A stretch of DNA of 46,728 nucleotides, taken from an uncultured Pseudomonadota bacterium. GTDB lineage: Bacteria > Pseudomonadota > Alphaproteobacteria > RF32 > CAG-239. Both the position numbers and the translations under genes were made by a program. Shown here piece after piece: positions 41,278-46,728 of this stretch. Numbering within the stretch: the first letter of the stretch is position 1; every line of letters begins with the position of its first letter. The stretch spans positions 1-46,728 of the forward strand of contig CACWUA010000008.1 of NCBI GenBank assembly GCA_902763905.1, read 5' to 3'. The notes beneath the pieces were generated by a model. The model made no database searches. It was not told where the DNA came from and saw nothing but the letters and a program-made list of their open reading frames with translations.

Positions 41278-41403
41278 ATGTATATAAATGATTGATGATT
41301 TGAAGCTTATGTTAGAGTGTTTTGTGAATTTTGTCAAGATATTTTTTCTTTTGTATGGACTTTATGGTAAAGTTATGGTATACGTTGTATTAAGGAGAAA
41401 AAT

Positions 41404-42750
41404 ATGATTGAAGAAGATTTTATCATGCAAGGGCCGCTGTATATGACGCAAAAAGCGTGGATACATCCGGAAAATCATGAATTTTATTCAAAACCGGTGA
41501 ATGTTTTATGGACTTCGCCGGCTAATCCGGAAACCGGAGAATCGAAGTGGATGGAATGGTGCCGAAACGAGGACTATCGTGTGGGCTTTTACGGAGAACA
41601 GCGTTGGCATATTGTGCCGAAAGAAGATTGCAGAATCCTCAAATTAACGAGGGGATCCAAAGAAATGCGGCAGTATGCCGTTGAAAATATCTATGGTCGG
41701 CGACATCTTGATTTTGAGGCCATTGCCAAAGATTATGATGCATTATATGTTCCGGAAGATACTATGTTTCGGTATAATCGCGATTTATTGGATGGCTGGG
41801 ATGTTGCTACTTGTATTTTTTTGGCTCCCAAGTATACGGTGATGGATGATGAAACCTATGCGTTGTATAAGGCCGGCAAAATCAAGCCGTCGGAAAAAGG
41901 TTGTTCTGTTAATTATGATCCCGAAGTTAATATAGATAGTCAAATGTATGCTCTTCCGCCGTTGAAATTTAAGCAACCGGTTGATTTCTCCGTAGACAAT
42001 GCCATAACCGAATTGCAAAAGATGGCAGATGACTGTTCAAAACGTTCTTCTGCGGCAAAGGAAAGAGCTCAAGCATATTGCGATATGGCTCAAACACTAA
42101 GCTCGGGTTTGGTGCAAAACAGAGGGTTTGAAAAGGCCTTGGAGAAATGTGATACATATTGGATTAATCCTTTGAGTGAATATCCGGAAATTTTGGAAGT
42201 TTTACTCAAACACGGAATGAATCCCGACAGCAGAATTAAAAGTTATATGGGAAAAAATTTTCATATAACAAACTATACAGATAATCCCGACAGTGTTAAG
42301 CTTTTGCTGCAATACGGCGCGAACCCGGATGCCGCTTTGGATAATGCATTAAAATTCGGTAATCCGCAAATGTTAAAATTAAGTTTGGCAGCCGGTGCCA
42401 ATCCGAGTTTGGCAAATGAAAAAGGGGTTGTACCTCTGATGCGGGTGTGGGAGCCGCATCAGGTCGGAATATTGTTGGCGGCGGGTGCAAATCCATTTGC
42501 AGTTGATAAAAAAGGTAAGTCGGTAAAAAAATACTTTGAAGAAATAAATATCTATAATTACAGAGTAATTAACTGTAAAATGCTTGATTTGGCAATAAAG
42601 AATTTATATATCCATGAAAAAGTGAGCGATTTGCGCAAAACTCTTGATGTGCGTGATGGTAAAAACATCGCCGTGCAGAAAAAATTGCAACCGCAGCAGA
42701 AAAAAGTTTTGCGGTGGGAAGAAAAAAGGCAGTCCGAAAAGAGTATATAG
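41404..42750 (+). CDS. Ankyrin-repeat protein
   Basis: A 448-residue soluble protein. The first ~250 residues are not recognised (WTSPANPETGESKWMEWCRN; several Trp/Tyr). Ankyrin-like repeats follow from about 260 to 375: PEILEVLLKHGMNPDSR, SVKLLLQYGANPDAALDNAL, MLKLSLAAGANPSLAN and VGILLAAGANPFAVDKKGKS. The C-terminus is basic and Gln-rich. There is no signal peptide. Ankyrin proteins in host-associated alphaproteobacteria are often secreted effectors, but nothing here proves export. The AAGGAG site is good. Confidence 0.8.
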   Translation: MIEEDFIMQGPLYMTQKAWIHPENHEFYSKPVNVLWTSPANPETGESKWMEWCRNEDYRVGFYGEQRWHIVPKEDCRILKLTRGSKEMRQYAVENIYGRRHLDFEAIAKDYDALYVPEDTMFRYNRDLLDGWDVATCIFLAPKYTVMDDETYALYKAGKIKPSEKGCSVNYDPEVNIDSQMYALPPLKFKQPVDFSVDNAITELQKMADDCSKRSSAAKERAQAYCDMAQTLSSGLVQNRGFEKALEKCDTYWINPLSEYPEILEVLLKHGMNPDSRIKSYMGKNFHITNYTDNPDSVKLLLQYGANPDAALDNALKFGNPQMLKLSLAAGANPSLANEKGVVPLMRVWEPHQVGILLAAGANPFAVDKKGKSVKKYFEEINIYNYRVINCKMLDLAIKNLYIHEKVSDLRKTLDVRDGKNIAVQKKLQPQQKKVLRWEEKRQSEKSI

Positions 42751-42756
42751 ATAATA

Positions 42757-43299
42757 ATGGTCAGTTTATGGAAATTGTATGCGCTGTTTTTTAAAATGGG
42801 GCTGTTTACCTTTGGCGGCGGCTATGCCATGTTGCCGATTTTGCAAAAAGAGGCGGTGGAAAAGCAAAAATGGGTGAGCGAGGAGGAATTGCTCAATTAT
42901 TATTCCATCGGACAATGCACACCGGGGATTATTGCAGTTAATGCCGCGTCGTTCATCGGCTATAAACTACGCAAAATCAGCGGACTTATCAGCGCTACGC
43001 TCGGAGTGATTTCGCCGTCGCTTATCATCATTATTTTGGTGGCGGCACTCTTAAGACAATATATGGATAATCAGTATGTACAGCAGGCATTCGGCGGCAT
43101 CAGAATTTGCGTAATCGCTTTGATTATCGATACCGTATGGAATATGTGGAAAAAGGGCATCAAAGATGTGCGCGGCTATATTGTTTTTGCCGCGGCGGCG
43201 CTGTTGATGTGGTTGTTTAATCTCTCGGCGATATTAATCGTGATTTTGGCGGCGGGCGCGGCCTTTGTTCCGAATTTTGGGAGGAGGACGCCCAAATGA
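42757..43299 (+). CDS. Chromate transporter-type protein, first subunit (short-chain ChrA)
   Basis: A 180-residue membrane protein with about five helices. FKMGLFTFGGGYAMLPILQK followed by WVSEEELLNYYSIGQCTPGII is the signature of the CHR family. Short-chain members work as pairs encoded by adjacent genes, as here: the second subunit starts inside its end (4-base overlap). Known full-length relatives export chromate, but in many genomes the pair's true substrate is unknown. Confidence 0.9.
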   Translation: MVSLWKLYALFFKMGLFTFGGGYAMLPILQKEAVEKQKWVSEEELLNYYSIGQCTPGIIAVNAASFIGYKLRKISGLISATLGVISPSLIIIILVAALLRQYMDNQYVQQAFGGIRICVIALIIDTVWNMWKKGIKDVRGYIVFAAAALLMWLFNLSAILIVILAAGAAFVPNFGRRTPK

Positions 43300-43814
43300 T
43301 TTATGCGCTCTTGTGTTGGGAATTTTTCAAAATCGGGCTGTTTGCCGTGGGCGGCGGTTTGGTGACGGTGCCGTTTTTGTTTGATTTGGCCGAAACGTAC
43401 GGTTGGTTTTCTTCCGGAGAATTGGCGGATATGATTGCGGTTGCCCAATCAACTCCGGGACCGGTCGGTATCAATATGGCAACTTATGCCGGATTTAAGA
43501 CGGCAGGTGTCGGCGGGGCAATAGCGGCAACATTGAGTGAGGTTCTGCCGTCGATGGCGGTTATTTATATGGTGGCGCAGGCTTTGCACAAATGGCAGAA
43601 CAATGTTTATGTCGATAAAATACTGGCGGGAATTCGTCCGGCAGTTTTAGCCTTGATTTTATTTGCCGGATGGAGTATAGCTAAAGAAACGATTACCGAT
43701 TACACCGCGTTGGCGGTGATGTTCGGGTTGCTTGCGGCAATGCGAATTTTTAAGCAAAGCCCGATATTTTATATTGCAGCATCGGCGGTTATCGGTTTGA
43801 TTTTACATATTTGA
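43296..43814 (+). CDS. Chromate transporter-type protein, second subunit (short-chain ChrA)
   Basis: A 172-residue membrane protein, paralogous to its upstream neighbour: FKIGLFAVGGGLVTVPFLFD, then WFSSGELADMIAVAQSTPGP. The two should assemble with opposite membrane orientation to form the equivalent of a full-length ChrA. The PfkB kinase gene follows 12 bases later and may share the transcript. Confidence 0.9.
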   Translation: MIYALLCWEFFKIGLFAVGGGLVTVPFLFDLAETYGWFSSGELADMIAVAQSTPGPVGINMATYAGFKTAGVGGAIAATLSEVLPSMAVIYMVAQALHKWQNNVYVDKILAGIRPAVLALILFAGWSIAKETITDYTALAVMFGLLAAMRIFKQSPIFYIAASAVIGLILHI

Positions 43815-43825
43815 CGGAGGATATG

Positions 43826-44842
43826 ATGGCAGAAACGGTTTATGATGTGGTAGGTATAGGCAATGCGATTGTTGATGTGTTGGCTAAGGTCGGTGATACT
43901 TTTTTGACCGAGCGCGGTTTGGATAAAGGCTCGATGACTTTGGTGGAGGCAATGGAAGCCGGCAAAATTTATGCCGACGTGATTCCGGAATTGCAGGTCT
44001 CCGGCGGAGCTGCTGCCAATACTGTTTCCGGTATGGCCTCGCTCGGTGCCGATTGCGCGTATATCGGCAAAGTGCACGATGACGAGCTGGGGCAACTGTT
44101 TCAGCGTAATATTGCCATGGCAGGTATCGACTTTTTTACACCGCCGCTTACCGAAGGTCCGGCAACCGGTCGCAGTGTGGTATTGGTAACTCCCGATGCC
44201 GAGCGTTCGATGTTTACTTATTTGGGGGCGGCGCGTAAGCTTTCTGAGGCCGATATTGACGAGAAAATCATCAGCGAATCGAAATTTTTGTTTTTGGAAG
44301 GTTATCTCTGGGATGAGCCGGTAGAACAAAAAGCTATGCTAAAGGCTTGCGAATTGGCACATAAACACGGACGTGAGGTGGTGTTCAGCGTATCGGCAAA
44401 ATCGTGTGTGAGAAAACATCGGCAGGGTATGCTTAAAATGATTGCCGACTATGTGGATATTTTGTTTGCCAATGAAGAAGAGCTTAAATTGTTGTTTGAA
44501 ACTGACGATTTTTATGCGGCGCTTGATGCTATTAAGCCGTTGGTGCATATTGCCGCCATTACGCGTGACAGTCGCGGTTCGGTGGTGGTGCACGGACGTG
44601 AAAAAATATTTGTTGAGGCCGAAAAAATAGAAAATGTGGTAGATTCTACAGGTGCCGGTGATTTATATGCTGCCGGTTTTCTTTACGGCTTATCCAACGG
44701 ACGCAGTTTGGGTACGTGTGCCACCATCGGCGGGATTACCGCGGCAGAAGTGATTACTCACTACGGAGCGCGGCCGGAGGTATCTTTGCGCGGTTTGGTA
44801 AGGCATCGTTTGATTGAATACGGCAAACGCGCCAACACTTGA
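43826..44842 (+). CDS. PfkB-family sugar/nucleoside kinase (adenosine kinase-like)
   Basis: A 338-residue ribokinase-fold kinase. The front VYDVVGIGNAIVDVLAKVGD binds substrate, GGAAANTVSGMASLGADCAY is the first PfkB signature, and DSTGAGDLYAAGFLYG (about 273-288) is the second with the catalytic Asp. This subgroup is annotated as adenosine or ribose/fructose kinase in alphaproteobacteria; the exact substrate is not decided by sequence. Of the clustered ATGs, the one at 43826 has GGAGG at the best distance. Confidence 0.9.
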   Translation: MAETVYDVVGIGNAIVDVLAKVGDTFLTERGLDKGSMTLVEAMEAGKIYADVIPELQVSGGAAANTVSGMASLGADCAYIGKVHDDELGQLFQRNIAMAGIDFFTPPLTEGPATGRSVVLVTPDAERSMFTYLGAARKLSEADIDEKIISESKFLFLEGYLWDEPVEQKAMLKACELAHKHGREVVFSVSAKSCVRKHRQGMLKMIADYVDILFANEEELKLLFETDDFYAALDAIKPLVHIAAITRDSRGSVVVHGREKIFVEAEKIENVVDSTGAGDLYAAGFLYGLSNGRSLGTCATIGGITAAEVITHYGARPEVSLRGLVRHRLIEYGKRANT

Positions 44843-44927
44843 TATTACTGAAATGATATGATAAAAAACACAAAATTAATGATTATGTGACTATCAATCA
44901 ATATTAACAATTAAACTGTTTGAGTGT

Positions 44928-45938
44928 ATGGAACTGGAAAAAACAGAAATTATCCGTTTGTTATCCGATAAGCAGAACCAAGATGATTTGTTTATGCAAG
45001 CAAATATAGTGCGGCGGCAATATGTCGGTGATGAAGTGCATTTGCGCGGGCTTATCGAGTTTTCGAATATCTGTCGCAACAATTGTATGTATTGCGGTAT
45101 TCGCCGTGATAATTCACAGCTCAAGCGTTATCGAATGAGCGAAGAAGAACTGATAGACACCGCTCGTAAAGCTGCTGAAATGGGATTTAAGACGATTGTT
45201 ATGCAATCGGGTGAAGATGTTTGGTTTTCACGTGATGTTATGTGTCGTATTGTTGAGGCAATCAAGAAGTTTGATGTGGCAGTCACGCTTTCGGTCGGTG
45301 AACGCGAATATGACGATTACAAAGCTTGGTTTGATGCCGGTGCCGATCGTTATTTGATGCGCATCGAAACCACCGATAAAGACTTATATCATCGGCTTGA
45401 TCCGGGGATGAGTTGGCAGCATCGGCATGATTGTCTGATGGCTCTTAAAGAAATCGGTTACGAACTTGGTTCGGGGATTATGGTGGGATTACCGCAGCAA
45501 TCGGTCGAGTCCATTGCCGAAGATTTGCTTTACTTAAAAGAAATAGAAGTGGATATGTCCGGTATCGGACCGTTTATTCCGCATCCGCAGACACCGCTGA
45601 AAGACGAAGCCGGCGGTACGCTTGACTTAGCGCGACGCACGATGGCAGTTATGCGGCTTTTAATGCCGGATATTAATATTCCGGCGACTACGGCGATGGA
45701 AAGTTTGCATCCGATGGGGCGTATTCTTGCTTTGCAAAGCGGCGCCAATGTGGTGATGCCGAATGTTACCGAAGGTGAATATCGTAAACTTTATGAACTT
45801 TATCCGGGCAAAATCTGCGTTGATGATACTCCGCTTCATTGCAAAACGTGTATTGGTGCTAAAATTATGAGCATCGGCCGTAAAATCGGTGCGGGCTATG
45901 GCGGACATGCCGGCAGACTGCCGCACATGATGAAGTAA
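44928..45938 (+). CDS. hydE: [FeFe]-hydrogenase maturation radical SAM protein HydE
   Basis: A 336-residue radical-SAM enzyme needed to build the H-cluster of [FeFe]-hydrogenase. The cluster motif CRNNCMYCGIRRDN (CxxxCxxC, about 48-61) with IEFSNI before it and RYRMSEEELIDTA after it is specific for HydE rather than BioB or PylB. HSVGEREYDDY-type loops and the C-terminal CKTCIGAKIMSIGRKIGAG match as well. HydF, HydG and the hydrogenase itself are not in this window. It implies fermentative hydrogen metabolism. The ribosome site is weak. Confidence 0.92.
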   Translation: MELEKTEIIRLLSDKQNQDDLFMQANIVRRQYVGDEVHLRGLIEFSNICRNNCMYCGIRRDNSQLKRYRMSEEELIDTARKAAEMGFKTIVMQSGEDVWFSRDVMCRIVEAIKKFDVAVTLSVGEREYDDYKAWFDAGADRYLMRIETTDKDLYHRLDPGMSWQHRHDCLMALKEIGYELGSGIMVGLPQQSVESIAEDLLYLKEIEVDMSGIGPFIPHPQTPLKDEAGGTLDLARRTMAVMRLLMPDINIPATTAMESLHPMGRILALQSGANVVMPNVTEGEYRKLYELYPGKICVDDTPLHCKTCIGAKIMSIGRKIGAGYGGHAGRLPHMMK

Positions 45939-45957
45939 GCCGAATTAATAAATACTA

Positions 45958-45987
45958 AAAATGCCTGATTTGGAAGTCAGGCATTTT
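45958..45987. terminator. Bidirectional terminator after hydE
   Basis: An 11-bp perfect stem (AAAATGCCTGA with its complement) encloses the loop TTTGGAAG. It serves hydE and the converging cysteine-rich gene. Confidence 0.88.
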
Positions 45988-45996
45988 CTAATATGA

Positions 45997-46497
45997 TTAC
46001 TTAATCTTTATGGTTCTTCCCTCAATCTCTGCCGATGTTTGCGGCTGTGCCGGCTCATCTTGATAATTTTTTTGATGCTTCTTCATTTTATCGTGATGAT
46101 GCTTGTTGCCATGATTCATATTGTGTTTCATGCCGTGATAAACTTCTGCGCCGCCACCGGCATTAACGATTACAACCGTGCCGGCATTGTCGCCGTCTGC
46201 CATTTGGCGATGCGGAGCAGGCATTGTTGCGGCGTGACGCATATACGGACATTTGCAACGACCAAAACAGCCATGCAGCAATTCGTTAAAGCCCATGCCG
46301 GCCAAGAAAATAAGCAGCAATACGAGAATTTTTCCGCCACAGCTCTTACCGCATTTGCAGCCATTATGACAGCCGCACTTACAGCCTTCTTCGCAACGGC
46401 ATTCCTTTCCTTCATTGCAACCGCAGCCGCATTCCGGTCCGCAATTACATTTTTTATTCATTTCCGGTTTTATTTCTGGCTTTTCATATGGTTTCAT
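45997..46497 (-). CDS. Membrane-anchored cysteine- and histidine-rich protein (metallothionein-like)
   Basis: A 166-residue protein of three parts. Residues 17-53 hold 13 cysteines, mostly as CxC and CxxxC (CNCGPECGCGC; CKCGCHNGCKCGKSC), like a metallothionein. One membrane helix follows (ILVLLLIFLAGMGF, about 57-72), then CFGRCKC. The rest is a His/Met/Lys-rich region (KHNMNHGNKHHHDKMKKH) and a charged tail. The start at 46497 has AGAAAGGAT. I know no family with this exact layout. It could bind Cu, Zn, Ni or Fe on both sides of the membrane; orientation is not certain. Lying beside hydE may be chance. Confidence 0.75.
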   Translation of the reverse strand: MKPYEKPEIKPEMNKKCNCGPECGCGCNEGKECRCEEGCKCGCHNGCKCGKSCGGKILVLLLIFLAGMGFNELLHGCFGRCKCPYMRHAATMPAPHRQMADGDNAGTVVIVNAGGGAEVYHGMKHNMNHGNKHHHDKMKKHQKNYQDEPAQPQTSAEIEGRTIKIK

Positions 46498-46666
46498 TTA
46501 ATATCCTTTCTGTTATTATACATAATTAAAGTAATATCAATTTTGCCGAAAGTAAAGATGAAAAAACAAAATTATCGGTTTATCAAAATAAGTAAAATGA
46601 TTTAATAAACTTATAATTTTTATTTCATTACGCAGTTATCCGTGCAACCATTTTCTTTGCTTAAGA

Positions 46667-46728
46667 TTATTCAAAAAACTTATTGAAATCCGGTGCAAAG
46701 CTGAGCTCAAAGCTCCAGTCGCCGCCGT
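46667..46728 (-). CDS. 3' end of a gene running off the window
   Basis: The minus strand encodes GGDWSFELSFAPDFNKFFE and a stop, open to the window edge. The composition looks coding but too little is visible to assign a product. No gene is seen between it and 46497. Confidence 0.45.
   Translation of the reverse strand, partial: GGDWSFELSFAPDFNKFFE

Overview
The window reads as a chromosomal segment of a low-to-mid GC, host-associated anaerobic alphaproteobacterium, probably one of the reduced fermentative gut lineages. Three things point there. The gene neighbourhoods are alphaproteobacterial (nuoN-type gene, then birA, then RNase J; waaA, lpxK and a DUF374 acyltransferase together; mraZ-rsmH-ftsL-ftsI). 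Lipid A/Kdo genes and Tol-Pal parts show a Gram-negative envelope. HydE and a flavodiiron protein indicate anaerobic life with oxygen defence. The placement is inferred from gene content, not from a phylogeny.

Layout. 1-2014: the 5' part of a trimeric autotransporter adhesin (minus strand) behind a hairpin-rich leader. 2015-2558: two small acyl-carrier-like proteins without the phosphopantetheine serine. 2811-6408: a MraZ operator of four phased repeats, then mraZ-rsmH-ftsL-ftsI. 6584-9389: pal, cpoB and tilS. 9379-10690: a HAD phosphatase fused to a fragment of triosephosphate isomerase, directly followed by an N-terminally truncated HIT protein, which looks like a scar of two deletions. 10705-12448: kdsB and an orphan type IV pilin-like gene. 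12538-12837: an ISL3-type transposase remnant.

13113-19835: a compact ~6.7 kb integrative element in tRNA-Lys(TTT). It has a tyrosine integrase with a palindromic arm-like site, an AlpA-type HTH protein, a TOPRIM primase, a DUF927 helicase, small unknown genes and a PC4/YdbC-type ssDNA-binding protein, with no structural or conjugation genes. The far att copy of the tRNA 3' half is interrupted in the T-loop by a ~74-bp GC-rich insert. A related insert lies in the T-loop of a second partial tRNA copy beside tRNA-Val at 37.5 kb.

20024-27251: an unknown small gene, three genes shaped like nuoL, nuoM and nuoN in which most key proton-channel residues appear lost, then birA and RNase J. 27232-34611 (minus strand): three glycosyltransferase-type genes, an unknown gene, lpxK, waaA and a DUF374 acyltransferase, i.e. 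surface glycan and lipid A-Kdo assembly. 34740-37405: a PreT-like Fe-S/FAD oxidoreductase and a MATE exporter. 37705-46728: tRNA-Val, an aquaporin with a cysteine-rich tail, a flavodiiron protein, two small membrane proteins (one holin-like), an ankyrin-repeat protein, a two-subunit chromate-type transporter, a PfkB kinase, HydE, a cysteine/histidine-rich membrane protein and the 3' end of one more gene.

The most distinctive signals are the T-loop insert shared by two partial tRNAs, the apparently channel-dead NuoLMN-like trio, the HAD-TPI-HIT fusion scar, and the metallothionein-like membrane protein.
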